Notes: a model not told the origin generated them from the letters alone. Shown: positions 1 to 14,800, numbered from the stretch's first letter. The stretch is DNA of 64,000 bases from Rhododendron vialii (GCF_030253575.1 NC_080563.1:18409001-18473000), one strand, 5' to 3'. Translations and numbers: made by a program.

Positions 1-1406
1 TATAAACCTTTAAGCATTGACTAATTACAGCATAGTGGATCATTCAAGCACTTATAATTCTATGTGTTTCTTTTATTTGCAATACAGACTAGTGGATAGT
101 TATCAACATCACATTTGGTTGCATCCTTTTGGATTCGAAGTGAGTGGTTAAGCATGTGATCCTTTTTTTTTTGAATTCTCTTGAGCCCATCTATCCTTGA
201 CAATTCGTTATTCGTTGCGTTGTGATAGGATGACAATTATTCTTATTCGTTGCTCTTTTATTGACGATTGACGTATTCTTTGGCATACAAAGTCTCTTGA
301 TAAATTTATAATCGATTGATTGTCCTTATTTTTATTATCGTCGAGCCATTGACTCCATAATATTATTGTGACTATGCAACAACACGGGAAATAATCTTGG
401 TGCATGTGATTCCGGTTCGCCGTTGTTCTTATGTGTTTGGGACCATGGATTGTGTTTATATTTGTGAAAATTCAAGGAAAAGACCCGTGAAATATCGTGA
501 TAACTTTGGTTGTTAGGAAAAAAACTTATGAAATACCATGTGACTCTAGTGCTCAACGGATAGAGAAAAGACTTGTGAAATACCCTGTGACCCTACTATG
601 GATTAACTTAGGAAAAAGGTCTCAGGCGCCATCATGTGGTTACTCTAAGTACGGTGTTGGACCCAACGGGCTAAGCCCTGAGAAAATATTTGGCATTTGA
701 TAATTGGTAACTAGTGATTATGGTTCCCACTTTGGTTTGGATTCTTGTATTATTGTTGTTCGTCATTCTAAGTATTATCTGGCACACTGTTTGGTATAAA
801 GTGCAAATGTTTGTGATTCAATTGTTGTTCTTGTTATTCGTTAATCAATTCATTTATCTCATTGATACTATTCTTTGACCCATTGACTTTGTTGTTCGTT
901 ATCTAGTTTGTTGATATGATTCGTTCGACCATCGACTCACATTATTTGAAATTATTTTTTGGATTGTTTAAAAGTATGCCGTGTTGTATTTTTTACCCTA
1001 GCATGCTTAACTACTCGCTGAGTTTTTAGCTGACGAATTTATTCCACATTTTTTTCCAGTTTAGTTCATGGAGCATTATAGTGTACTCTGTGGCATTGTC
1101 GGAACCTACTATTTGGACCCTTTAGGACGTCTGCATTTTTATTTCTTATCTATTGTCAAACAGCTTCCGCACTTTTATTTATTGGCAGTTCATTGTGGAA
1201 TTTGGAGTTGGAGAATATCGGATATTGTGCCCATCTTGCTATAGAAAAATATTGGTTTTGGGTTTACACATTTTGATTTAATAAAATATCCAAATTTTAC
1301 AATATTTGTTTCAAGTTGTTAAAATAATTTGAATTAAGCTTGGTGATCCATGATTGTTACATGGTTCAAGGCCAAGGCCGGTCATGTTCCCAAATTTGGG
1401 ATGTGA
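1..1406. repeat. Repeat-like AT-rich DNA, possible LTR remnant
   Basis: No gene is seen here. Three diverged units of about 40-45 bp, each with a core like GTGAAATA followed by CC(A/C)TGTGAC, follow one another at about 476-600. The stretch ends near 1406 with GGGATGTGACA, which resembles the 3' end of some plant LTRs. No primer site, coding remnant or target duplication was found, so an LTR is only a guess. Confidence 0.3.
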
Positions 1407-1498
1407 CAAAGGCCCTGTCGGAAGTTGTCCATGCGTGAGACCAGTCGGACGTCGGGGCTTCTTTCAGCTCCAAAGAGAAGCTTCCGAGGCAGTAAAGA

Positions 1499-1877
1499 TA
1501 CAAGTACAGCAAATGATGCACAGCAGCCGTGCATAGATCACTTTTGCGCCCATTTCAAATCCCGTAAAGATTATCGGAGCCGCTCATTTTGTTCAAAATA
1601 TATCGTTTAGGGTCTTTGTAAAAAATCACTTTAATCCGATATCAATAAGGGCGTTTACAAATCATCCAACTTTGCTTCAAAATTTAACCTATATTTTGAA
1701 GCAAAATTGTATGATTCGTAAATGCCCTTTTTGATATTGGATTGAGGTGATCTTTTACATGGACCCTAAATGAAGTATTTTGAATAAAATGAGCGGCTCC
1801 GATCATCTTTGCGGGACCCAAGACGAGCGCAAAAGCGATCTGAGCACAGCTGCTGTGCATCATTTGCTGTACCTGTA
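1499..1877. mobile_element. Foldback MITE, arms about 190 bp
   Basis: The left arm starts TACAAGTACAGCAAATGATG and the right end, read on the minus strand, starts TACAGGTACAGCAAATGATG. The two arms pair imperfectly over nearly the whole 379 bp and meet near 1690. It carries the core ATCGGAGCCGCTCA, shared with foldbacks at 22.96, 23.27, 38.29 and 47.20 kb. No convincing target duplication was found (GCAGT follows on the right and occurs near the left end only). A Mutator-like origin is possible but not shown. Confidence 0.7.
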
Positions 1878-4282
1878 GCAGTGTTGGGCGATTGAGAAGT
1901 TTGAGGGCTAACTTGCCCGGACTATGGTGGAGATGGACGGGAAGCTTAAGTTTCAGGGTAGTGAGGCCGAATCACCGTTGGAGAAGCTGAAAGTTGGGTT
2001 TCTCCGGTATGTAATTGGGCACGCGGACTCCGGGGGCCTCTTTGTTTTCCGGACGACAATCGCAGACTTGGTCTCCGAAACATGGAAGGTACGAAAACCT
2101 ACTTATTTTCCTAAGGGTTCAGTATTTTGGCAATATTTTCTCCGGAGGCGGGAGCTGCAAGGGGGCAGCAGCGTGCTGCTGTCCCGGGTTTTTCCATGTT
2201 CAACGTAGGTTCTTAAAATTGTGGTGGGTGTTGTGGAAGGAAAGGAGATGGGGCAAAGATAAGGACCATTTTGGTTATGGAGTTGAAAACTTGTTCCTAT
2301 TCCCTTTGTTCCTTTCTCTGCCAAACTTCATACACACAATTCTACTAGCATCCAAGCTCAGCCTTAGAAGAAGCTGCACAGGAAGGCCACAACACCAGAC
2401 AGGCATCAGTTCACACTATAATGGTTGCCCTTCTTCTACATAATGATGGTCCTAACCCAAGTCATGTTTGGGAGTGTCAACATGAAAGCGTCTTTGAAAG
2501 ACATGCCAAACTACTAGAATTCACAAGAGCAATGATTGTGAACGCAAGCGAAGGGCATTCTCATGGATTGTGTGAGTAAGGTCCTAAAACTAGCAGACCA
2601 CCTTGTCTTAGCGTAGGCTCATAGCTACAACACCATAGTTCACATAATCCACTACACAGTTCACATTGTCTCAATAGACACTAAAATATACAGTTCACAT
2701 ACACAATTCATTGTTCACATAACAATATCTTTCATTTTCACCCCATGTTTTCCAAGTTCAACAAAAAATCAGTAACATTCCAAATTATTCATATAATTCG
2801 CGTTGCCTCACCACACGATAAAATAAACGGTTCACATAGCTCACATAACAAAGTTCCTATAACACTGTTCACATAACATAGTTGACATAGTGAGAAAGTA
2901 GAGTCCTAACCTTGAAATTAAAATTTGTAATTTGAGATTCAAAATTTCCAAATCAAGCTATTTGAAATGCAAACATAGCAGTCCAGGTCCACCGCCGTGT
3001 ACCTCCGTCCGATTCCACAGCGTTCTCAACATTGCCTCTACCGTTCTCAATGGCTTGGACTTTGGGTCTATTTCTGCTTCGTCGGCTATCTGTTTTCAAG
3101 ATCTCATGGTGAAGAATCGCCGATGTCAGAAAGTGTCGGAGAATAACGACCGGTCTCAAAGAAACTATATCTTCCATGCCTTTGAACACAGCAAAATCAA
3201 ATGATTTGATGTTTCTCTCCGGCAAAAACTTTCAGCCACTACGACGACAATGATGGTGGTACGACGCAGCTGGGTTTGAGCAGTGCAACTTTGCGATTGT
3301 TGCCGTTGTTATCGTCGACGAAATCGTTAAAATCAATCTTGAATTCATCATCATTGAAGTCGATGATATCTGATCCCTCATCGCAGTGGCTACGATCTCT
3401 GAGCCAGCGAGATTGCAAGGTGGAATGAAGTCGGAAATAATGGAATCTACTAATTATAGAATGGAATCTACTAATTGGAAGCTATGGGGCAAAAAACAGA
3501 GAGTCTAATGGACATGTTACAGAAATTATCAACTAAGACTATTTGCAATTCACAGTCCAGAGTTGACTTCCTATATAGTAGTAACAATCACGGGGTAAAA
3601 GGATTTACTGTTTTCTGACTAAAAAAGTCTTAAGAACCTTATACAGATTTACTGTTTTTTTCCTCTTTTTCCTTTACATTCTAGTACAAATAATGACTTG
3701 TACATACAGTGCCTAAATGGGAAAAACGAGGGTTTACGCTCTTCCTTTCCTCCTTTCTGACGGCGGATATTTGGAAGGAAGAAAAGAGAATTATAAAAGG
3801 GGTAAAAGGGTAAAGCTCACTATCCAAGTTAAGAACCCACCGGGATACAAATTATTACTTCGTATTACCTCCCGAGGATTTAACAAGGGATACAAAGCTG
3901 GATATACTCGTCACTCTTAAGGAATCTACCTAAGAGATAAGAGTAAACAAGAAGATAAGCCAAAGGCTTTCTCAAAACTCTCATTTCATTCATGGCAAAG
4001 CATATATGCATAAGACTTAGGAACATCCCTCCGAGCATTGGAAAAATAAACTTAGAATTTCAAAGCTAGAATAAATGAAAATAAATACTTTGACTTCAAA
4101 AAACTGCAAGACTCTTTGAATGACTCAATAACCCTTCGAACAACTAAATGATACTAAAAACTGAATAGATACTTGAGACTAGAAATTAAAAGACATCTAG
4201 GAATTTAAATAGACACTTCAAATAATTGCTAATTGGGAAAAGGTAGACTGCATGTGAAGTTGCTGAATCACCACCATTATTC
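1878..4282. other. Intergenic, no supported gene
   Basis: Only short open frames are present. From about 2630 to 2890 the motif GTTCACAT(A) recurs roughly ten times at irregular spacing, a degenerate repeat. Around 3230-3430 the minus strand has a short acidic open stretch with no usable start and no recognised family. This region also lies 3' of the gene ending at 4283, so its 3' UTR should be at the right edge. Confidence 0.5.
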
Positions 4283-7200
4283 TCATGTGTCACTTTCATC
4301 CAACGCCTGCCCATAAAATCAAAAGAATACTTCAATATAATGAAATTGTTCCACTTATGGGATCAAAGACTTAAGGAAAAAAAAAAAAAAGGTCGGTCAA
4401 AACAGCTTTATCATGCAGTTGGAAATACGTGTGACGAGAAATACTAATCTATCTGGAGTGCCTTAAAAAATCCTAAGATCTTGAAACAAAGAGTGAAGAT
4501 GACATGAGAGTTACAAAGCTCTATATGTATCCTAATCGAAGAGTTACTATATCTACATACCGATTCTAAATTATGAACTATTTTACCAGACTATTGATAT
4601 CACAATTCTGCTCTCAATTAAATAGTAATATGAACTATATTCCTATATACATCTATGATCAGAACAGAGAAGCAAAACTGTTGAGAGCATCTTTTAAGTG
4701 CGTTGATTATTCTAGAGACTAATTGTTGATAAGATTGGAGCTCGAGATTTTCACATTGAAGAATGTAGAAAGATCCCGAAATTTCAATTAAGCTAAGTTG
4801 CAAAGAGTCAAAGACCCATTTCTGTAAAAACTATTAGAACTTGTCCCACATTGGTTAATTATAATCTCCAAAACTAGCATAGGAGCCTAGGCGGGCCTCT
4901 CCACTCATTGCCAATTGGTTTTGAATTGGATGCTTTAACAAAACAAATGATTGTGAATAATAGACACAAAAATATGGGCGTCTATGGAAGAATAGCACAA
5001 AATGTCAATGAACTGCAAACAATACCTTGCTTTGGAACATTCTCATGGTCAATACAAGAGTATCACGCATTCTGCAGATCCAAAAAAAGAGAGCACCAAA
5101 TCAGATATCAATGAACATATTGGGAAGGCACAACATCTTGGCATTCCAACAATTTCACCTTTCTTTCTTCTCCCTCTACTGTATATACAAAAATTAATGC
5201 TTCTGAGATACAAGTCAAAGTGAATAGTTTATAAACAGACATAGAGAAAACTGTTTAAGCACTCTTGGATCCAAACATTTGAAGTAGTCACTACAAATTT
5301 GGGGAACAAGGGAAGGAACTCAACAGTAGAATTCTGATGCCAACGAGATACATGCACCAAAATAAATAGTGAAATGATGCATTTGGTATTGACATGGATT
5401 TCTACCCCATAAAAGTGAAATACTGAAATCCAATTTCGTATCTTTACTTCGTCAGAAATTACATTCTCCTTCAGTTTTTTAACTTGTACCGACATAGCAT
5501 CGAGTTTTTTTACATCTTCTAATAGACATGACATAATGAGAACATCAAGTTAGACATTCGACTCCCTAAGAAAGTCCAAGTAGGGATAGCATTTGGGGCG
5601 GATATTGACAAATTCGTACCCGATCCCCGAAACCGAATGGCTACCCAAATCCGCCCCGAAACCCGAACGGGTAGAGGAATGGTGAACCATAACCGAACCA
5701 AACGGGGTTCAAAAGTGTTCTGAATCATGAACTGTGGGTTTTGTAGTGTATTGAGCTAACTCAAGAAAAAAAAGTTTACAATAAAAACAACATCCATTCC
5801 AACTGCAAACACACAAATACATACATGCATACATAATCACAAGCTACTGCTAAGAAACTCAAACACCGACTGAAAATCAGTGCTGTGATCTTCCGAAGTC
5901 TACCAACACCACTGTTGAGCAAGAGAGAGAGAAAGGGGAGAGAGAGACTCACGGCCTTGAGCTTGAGGTTGGCCTGAGCACGATCAGTGAAGAGCTCGGC
6001 GTTCGTAGTGAGAAGAGGTCGTCGACGAACGCCTCTTACGCCCTGGTTTCAAGATCGGATGCCATGAGAGAGAGAGGCGAGAGTGGAGGAAATGTGGAGA
6101 CCAAACCCTAAAGGCTAACATCGTGTATTTGTGTCATACATACAAAGGGGTCATTATGTAATTTTTAGGTTTCGGTTATTTCGGTTTGGTTCGGGTATCA
6201 GTTCGGATAGCGGATGAACCATAACTGAACCGATACCCATTCGGTTATCCAAGGCCTCAACCATACCCATATCCACGGGGAAAATTTCGGTTATGGTTCG
6301 GGAAAAATTTCGGTTATCGATTCAAGTACCCATCGGTTTGGTCCAAATTGCCATCCCTAAGTCCAACACCACCAACACATACACAAGGCTGTAACAAGCC
6401 TAACTATCACATTAGTGACAGCATCATTGGCTAAAAGGGGGAGCTGAAGACTGAAATCAAGACCGTAACACCTGAGGAAGTAATAATGCCAAACAAATGC
6501 CACTGAACCACGTGGGTATTAGCGGAGATAACGAGTTCTTCATAGTTCTCCCTTCACTGATTCTAATCTTATTGAGCTTGGAAAGGTGCCACACCACAAT
6601 GACACAATATGGGAAAATGAAGAAGATGAATTCCAAGACACAATAAAGATAACTAAGCCATAAGATGGTATCATACCGAAAATCGTTATACGTGTTGAGT
6701 GGATGTGAAAAGCCATCTGAACATGTTAAAACAAACTGAGTAGAGAGCCCACTAGGGATTTTGATCTGCAAAATTTATTTATCAGTGAAAACATTACAAA
6801 TCACACTGTGTTTCATAGGGAAACTTCATGTGGAAATACTTATTATGTCAAGGAGAATTCTGAAAATCTTCTCACAGAATGGTGCCACAGAGACAACTCA
6901 ATTTCATAAGGTGTCAATTAAGTATTACTCATGTCTTTCAGCGTCATAAGTTACTACTATCTTTTCTTCTCACATCACAAGTCTACTAGTTAACTTTGGC
7001 TAATTAAACGAGCAAGTCAGCTTTGTATGGAGATCTTAAGGAAATAAAGGTTTTCAAACAAACCGACAGGGTATATTTATGTTTCAGGTGCCGTGCCAGA
7101 GCTAGAAAATTTACCTTGGGGAGGCTTAGAGCATGGACTTTACAAACACAAAAATTTGGTTCTCGTAATCTTACCCCTTCCAAGATTAATTTAAGCAAAA

Positions 7201-10200
7201 CTAAAGAATTTAATTGAACATTGATATAAAAACTAAAAGCAAAAGTAAAGGAACTTCCCTAGTTTTAGAGATCTTGCAACAGAAAGGAATGATAAGAACA
7301 CTCTATATGTTGTTAGTCACAGAAAGAAAATCCAGACATCAAAATAACCTCAAGAAAGCACTTCCTAGACTTTTCAGAACGAAAATGTTACATGACGAAT
7401 TGTATGGTACAACATGCATCATAATCTAGAATGTCCAACAAGTTGAATTTTATGAGTTTTTAAACAATCGTCACAACTTTGATCATTTGAGGCAGCTCAC
7501 AAACTAAATCCTTGAATCCCTACACCACCTTCAGAATTTCCTTTTCAAGGCAATAAACGATACCGAAAAACATACCGATAAATCTTTAGAGAATTTCTCT
7601 GCAATTAAAGTTTCTTGGGATCTGTTATCCTTGATTAGGAAGCCAGATCGTTTCAAAATGAGAGTTGTTGGCTCCCAAATCTCCGAAGCATCCAACTGTT
7701 GAAAATGTCCATGCAATGGAAAGTTAGGTAAAAAATAATAATTTTAGTGCTAATCCTTCAAAAATCAGGTCAAACAAAATCTTCAAACAACAGGTATATA
7801 TCCATTTCATTATTTAAAGGATAGAAAAATTTACAGAAGATTAAAATCTAAATTTACATGGAATGATGATCCTATTGTTTCAGTCTCAGCAAGAGTATAA
7901 AAGGAGCAAATGTAACAATGGGTGTATGTATATTATGTGCAGTTGTAAACTCTTCCAAACATGCACACATTTCAGCCACATCCATCTAATGTTTACTCTC
8001 AAATCTCAACCCTTCAGGAGTCAAAGAGGATTAAGAACCTTTTTGGTTTTGGGGAGGTCATGACTATTTCATTACATGCACCAAAAGCCAAAAGGGGCAC
8101 ACACCAGGAGTATACTAAAAGAAATATCAGCCATTCAATCTCTACAAAAGAAAGGTCTGCTACAACTTCAATAAAAGAAATATATGAATCACAAAACTTT
8201 CCTTCTGACAAAAACTGGAAGCTATGAAAAAGAGCCCAGTTGAGCCTAAGACACCCAAATTGGCCTTTTCAAAGGTTCATCTACCCTTTCCCTCCAAATA
8301 GCACATCATAGATAATGGAGCAAAACCAAGCCCTCTAGAAGAAGAGTCCATAAGAATATGATTTTGGCCTAAAATCAACATCAAACTCAAAATTTTACAA
8401 GTCTACTCCGTTAAACTCTTGATGATTGTACTTTACCCCTTCAAAATTAAACTTTACCTACCATAGTCCCTCCAAACCAAAAAAGATAAGCATCCGACCC
8501 TCTCTTTATCAAATTCCTATGTCCACGGTACCAGTTCCCCCTAATCTCCTCTTCTACCACCAAGTTACCAACAACATGTTTTCTTGGGGAATAAGGGAAT
8601 GAGGGGGTGTTCCGGTTTTGTAAAAAAAGAACTTTTTGAAAAAGAAGGCAATTTCAAGCTCAAAAATCATGTGTTTACGCAAATACTTTTCCTACCAATA
8701 TGGATCTTGTTTGATAGATCTCATTAAGATCTTTTAAACGGTGCAAAAAAAATTGAAAAAATATTTTTCATTTTCATTATATTTGAGTTGGAAATTACCT
8801 CCGTTTGAAAAAAAGTTAACTTTTTAAAAAGTGGAACACCGAATAAGGGACAGAATGGGAGAAGGAAGAAGGGGTTTGTTAGTTGCATAAGGGAGGGGGA
8901 GACAGGAAGGGGGAGAGATTATCCCCCTCCAAGGGTCTTAGCTTCTCCCACCCCCACCCTAGGATTAGCTTATCTGGGTGGGGAAAAAGACCTATTTACC
9001 CCTCAAACCTTTTTTGTATTCTTAATTCAATGATTTAATGAGGTTAAAAGTAATTTTCACATTATTAGCTTTTATGCAACCACTCCTATCCACCCATATC
9101 AACTACTACTCAAATCAAGTATAATATAATCCCCCATCCTTAACTAATCCCACCTTATAACATATCCACATCTTATCTACCCTTCTTTTTTATCCACCCA
9201 AAACCTTATCCGTCCGACAAACAGGCCGCAATGTGGTTAAGTCATTAAGGAGTATTCACCATCTTGTGTAAGAACTTCCCGTTTATATCACCATCTTTCA
9301 GTCACAAAGACCGAGCACTCTATCCCTGCCAATTTCCTCTATCAAATCAGTTCGCCGTTTCTCAACCTTCACCTCCTCCCCCAATGTGGTTCCTCTTGCT
9401 TTAGGTTCCCCTCCCCTTGTTCATATCAATTCCTCCGTCAAATAGTAACCAATATGTTGATAGAAACCATTAAACTTAAAAACTTTATATCCATCTCAAA
9501 ATCAATTGGCAATTAGTGGAAATGTTTCATATGTTATTAAATGATCACCCATTCCACTCCCAAGCAATGTGAGATTCATTTCCTCAACATCCTCCCTCAT
9601 TTGCAGCCGCGTTTGAGGTCTGTCACGTGTGGCCACTTTTTGGGTCCTATCATCGTGCAACCTTTTCGCTAGACTGTTATCGCGGGGTATGGATTGTGAA
9701 TTTTTTTATAAAATGTGGGGTGGAATGAGCCCTGCTCTGATACCATGTAGAAACTTTATATTCATCTCAAAACCAATTGACAATGAGTGGAGAGGTCCCA
9801 AATGTTATTAAGTGATCACCCATTCCACTTCCAAGCAATGTGAGATTCTATTTCGTTAACAACACTTACCTACACAAGCATTTAATTCATGATTGTAACT
9901 TCAAGCTGAAGAGGACCAATTGTGAAAGATATTGAACATGGAGAGAGAGAGGGGGGGAGAGAGAGAGAGAGAGAGATCTATTCTTCCAAAATTTCAAACT
10001 TAACTAAAGCATCATAAGTTATTTTTCTCTTTGGTATCTAAAGCATAAAAAATACTTCCAATTTGAAACATAATAGCAAACCAAAAATTATAATTTGCCA
10101 TTTCTATCCCCATCACCACTATTGCCCCCACGAACCCCTCATCATTAAAAAAACAGAAACCAACAAGTGCAAATATCTTCCAATCGGTATCTGGGTTTGA

Positions 10201-10453
10201 CAAAGCAAAATTTTCCCTATAATCTAGCAAGTTCAGCGTGTGATATTGCTATATTACTGTATATGCAATAAACGTAAATTAACAATGCTCATCTTATATA
10301 CATCTGGAAGCTAAATTCAACCTACCAGCAGTAGAATGCTAAATGTGGCTCCACCTTTATAGATATATGAGTCAATCTCCAATTGCATATCTGGGTCTGG
10401 GGAAACAAGAGTTCTTTTCAGAAAAGTACATTGAAATTATAACATCCAAGTAA

Positions 10454-10484
<31 letters not shown>

Positions 10485-11809
10485 GCAACTGGCACAAGTA
10501 TTACTATAAATGGCGTCCAAAGGCTTTGTGTGATGAGAATGTGTGCTGTGAATCATCTCTCCCTTCCCCAAATAGGTTAAGAAATACAGGGAGCTATTAA
10601 TCATGAATTTTTTCTTTCCCTCCCTCTGCTTTTCATTCTATTGACAATGAAATTAATGTAGCTTATAGTATATGCTAATTTTGTTCATTGGTTCCTCTTG
10701 GTGTGGACAGCCATTTCGGAAGTATTTTGGAAAAGCATGTCTTTATCTACTTTAATTTATCTTGTAGGAGAGTATACCACTTCTTGATGTAGCAGTAGGA
10801 CTATTTTAGGTTGTTACCACTCATAAAATTATAACTTTACCCTCCTCCAATTTGGGCTTCATTGGATGTTTCAACCTATTAAGGAGTTCTACCTCTAGTT
10901 AAGTCTTGAGATTCGAGGTACAAGGGGTTTACTGTCCTAGCACTTTCCAGTTGGCATTTTAAATTAGCCGCTGCCATGAGCTCTCCTAATTGCTTATAGG
11001 ATGCAACAAATAAGAATTTCAAAAGAAGACAGACGAACAGTTAAATTCTGTTTTGAAACAGGAAAAATAGTTGTTTGAAGAGTATGTTCTCACATAAGAT
11101 TCAAAGATCTTGAATGCAACAAAAATTTTTGGATTAAGGGGAACTCTTTAACTTTGGATGCCTTGGGGGCAATACAATTCTTCTTAGTTAGCAGTTTGCC
11201 TTATGATAAGATCAGTTGATTCCTCTTGTTAAAAGATTCTTATAAAAACATGAATGCAATAGCAGAAAATAACATATTATAAGAGGTATAACTTCTGTTT
11301 TGTTCATTTCATCAACAAAAGAACAAAGAAGAAACAAGAAAAAGAAGAAAAAATTCCAGTTTGCATCATGTTGCCAAATAAAATGAACTACATTAACTAA
11401 AAATGTTCAAATATACCTACCACAAGTAATTTTGTTTTGACCATTGGCAAAAACCCACACCAACTCCCCCTGATAATAGTAAACAGATAGACAAAATATT
11501 TAGGAACCCAAATTTTTCATGCAATATGCCTACAAAACATTTTCTCTCACAGAACAAGCAGAGAATGTGTAGCATTCAAGAGCATTAACATTTGAAATGT
11601 TCCATTCAACAACGATTGAAACCACAAGACATCTAGTCATAAAGATAGGCATATGATGGAGTGGTTAGTTTTCTCATTGTTCCTATAACATTGGTCATAC
11701 TTCATTTATTTAACAAAAAACTTAAAAAGTGGAGAACCTATATTGGATAGTGGCAAAAATAGATGAATAATAAATAGACACATGTGTGTTTTTTGGTTTG
11801 CGTGGTGTG

Positions 11810-11861
<52 letters not shown>

Positions 11862-14800
11862 CTAATTAGCTAATAAGGACACGAAGTGCCAAAATGGGAA
11901 AAACATTTAGGACCAAAAAAAACACACTTCATTTAGGACCAAATTCCTTCCCTCTGGTGAGAGCAGAGCATCAAACTTCTCGTTGAGTTTATTTCACCAC
12001 TCCACACAGTTATTAAATGGTTGCCTTTCCATTTACTCAAATGTGCTTGATCCACTCACTTGGTAACAATACTACTTCATAAAACTGGAAGAAGTTTTAG
12101 AAAACCTTCTCATATACAGTACGGTTTCTCCTTTCCACCTTACTATAGCTACGAAATTCACTAAATCACCTTTAGGAACACTAGATGAGGATCTAAAAAT
12201 GGTACAGAACATTCAGTCGGCGTGGTTTAAATGGAGCCAACCTAAGTTTTTGCTTAGTTTAGAAGTTCATTTTATATTTTACCAAGTTTGGGGACTTGTT
12301 GTGTTGGTTGGTTTGTTTACTGTCTCGGACTATGATGCACCGACACGGACATGGACACCGAAACCAACACCGGGACACGGGAATTCTAAAAAAATGGGGA
12401 CACGGACACGGCGGGGGACACGCCACGTGTATATTTATTTATTTATTTATATATAAATAAATAAATAAATAATTCTAGTTTGGCACCCAAAAAATTTAAA
12501 AATATTATAATTTTGCCCCAATTTTTTTAAAAAAAATTACAGTTTGACCCCCAATTTTTTCAAAAATTACAGTTTGGCCCCCGAAATTTTTTAAAAAAAA
12601 TTACAGTTTGGCCCCTGCCGTGTCCCCATCGGTGTCCCCAGCCGTGTCCCCGCCGTGTTCCCGCGGTGTCCCCGTGAAAAATTCAAATTAAATTACGGGA
12701 CACGCCCGTACGTGTCCCCGCGGTGTCCCCGTGTCCGACACTGCGATACCTCGCCCTCTAAAGGTGTCGGTGCTTCATAGGTCTCGGAAAAAACTACAGA
12801 TATCACAACTATTTTTTATTTGCTAAAGAACATATACTAAGGCATGGTTGTACTCGGCATTTCAAGTTTTCGATTGTGCAGTCTACACATTTGTTGGATG
12901 TTGTGGTATATATTATGAAGAATTGTGAATAAAAACAGGACGAGAGAGAGAAAATGGGAAGAAAAAAGGAGAAACGCACAAGTGGATGGCTAGAGGGAGG
13001 TTGTAGGTACTCTGTACATCTAATTATGCCCATTAAGGTAACAGAAAGGAAAGCAATGTTGTTTAATGGGTGAACAAAAGGAGAAAATACTAAAATTCTA
13101 CTCAAACTAAATTTCTAAGAGCTAAATCTCAATATTCATCAATTAACTCTTCATCCAATCATTTTTTGATCCTCATTCCTAAGTCAGGGATATCTGGCAC
13201 TTTAAGGAATCCTGAACAAGCACTATTGGCAGTTAATTGGTTTTCAGTATGCCATTGGGTCCTTCTACAAATTGATTTAAATAGTCTTATATATTCTGCT
13301 TTCCCTCAAGTTGTTCCCGCCTCTAAAGCTGAAGCATTCATTTTCCAACCTAAATAGGCAGAAGCTTCTACAGCTTTTTCCAATTTTCTTCTCTTTGATA
13401 ATTTATCAGCTTTATATACCTTCTACTCTTAGATTAATATTATTGACCGTGAAAATTCATTGGAAATATAGACATGTACTCCCTCCGTCCTAAAAAGAAT
13501 GACAATTTTTGAAATTCGTGTAATTTTTCATCGCTTATATCTTTCAATCTATAATGTTTTTCATGAGTTTGAAAACTTCTTATAATAGAATTAATCGAGA
13601 ACTATCAAACAATATCCATATTGCATATTTTTTGAGATCCATAAGGAGTTGAAATTGATATGGATATCAAAAATTGACATCCAATTTGGAACAGAGGGAG
13701 TAGTTAATATAGTCATGTACAAACAAATCTCTTGTTTTCCAAAGCACCCAAAAAAAATAACAAACAAACCCATTTCTAACTGTATGTCTCATCCACCTGT
13801 TTACCAATTCACAAATTTCAACACATACAGCCTGCTCGATTCAAGTTAAGAAGTATCTGCTGCTACTTCAATAAATGAACACGTCCGTACTCCCATTTAA
13901 GGCTTCTAAATGGACCTATATAGCAGATTATCGCTGCCCATGATATTGCAGTTGTCCTTCTTTTTTTTCTTGGTTTTTTTAGTTTTGTTCACCTCTTGTT
14001 TTGGAAGGTTTGCATTCCTTCTTAATGTACTTTCCTTTCCGTAGGTGATAAATTCTCATTTACCAGAACACTAACGAAACAGAATATTGCAGTTTCAAAT
14101 GCAATATGATCAAGCAGGGTGATTGAGGTCCCAAGGAAAATATTGTGGGGCATTATGCAAAGCTAGAACCATGGTAAATAGACGTTGAGATAGTGTGAAG
14201 GTGCTTAGCTCATCCAGAGAACAAAAATACCCCATGAAAAAATGTTCCAAAAGAAATTAAGGAACACATGGTGCACACATTAGGAAACATAGATAGTGAA
14301 GAGAGGAAAGAGTGAAAACCAGTAATAGGTTTTGTACAAGGTCGGATAAGGATTCTAGGAATGGAAAAGAGAAGTCAGGTGGGGGTTTCAATAGTTGTAG
14401 GTTAGAGGATTCTGAGATGTAAGGTTGGCGGAAGTTATGGGAAGCAATTATCTATTGTGTCTGGTGTTCAACTAACAGTCCAAAGCTAGGGAAGCACATT
14501 TCAAACATTGCAAATTAAACTGTTTCATATGAAGAAGCTGCTTTTGGTAGTACATTCGCTCAAGCAAGAATCCCATAAACCAACCTCAATAAAAAGACAC
14601 TTACCACCCAGCTTTAAACGCTACCTTTAACCATGTATGCATGGAGTAACACACCATAACCGAATTAAACTTCTTTGCTTCTACTATAATTGTGGCTCCA
14701 GAATTTTGGTACGACAAGAGAGATCAATGGTAGATAGGTGTAGTTGTATACCAATTAGAGTCATTAGACTGATACCATGGCAAAACTAACTTCTTTTATT

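Noticed and set aside
2015..2443. A 142-codon plus-strand frame and an overlapping 94-codon frame at 1924
   Set aside because: No recognisable domain, overlapping competing frames and no splice or promoter context; treated as chance.
2953..3430. Minus-strand acidic open stretches that faintly recall a group VII ERF linker
   Set aside because: No N-terminal MCGG motif, no AP2 domain and several stops; the resemblance is too weak to annotate.
13166..13357. Open frame of 63 codons in intron 5 of the membrane/AIR9-like gene
   Set aside because: No similarity to any family, no splice context, AT-rich codon content like the surrounding intron.
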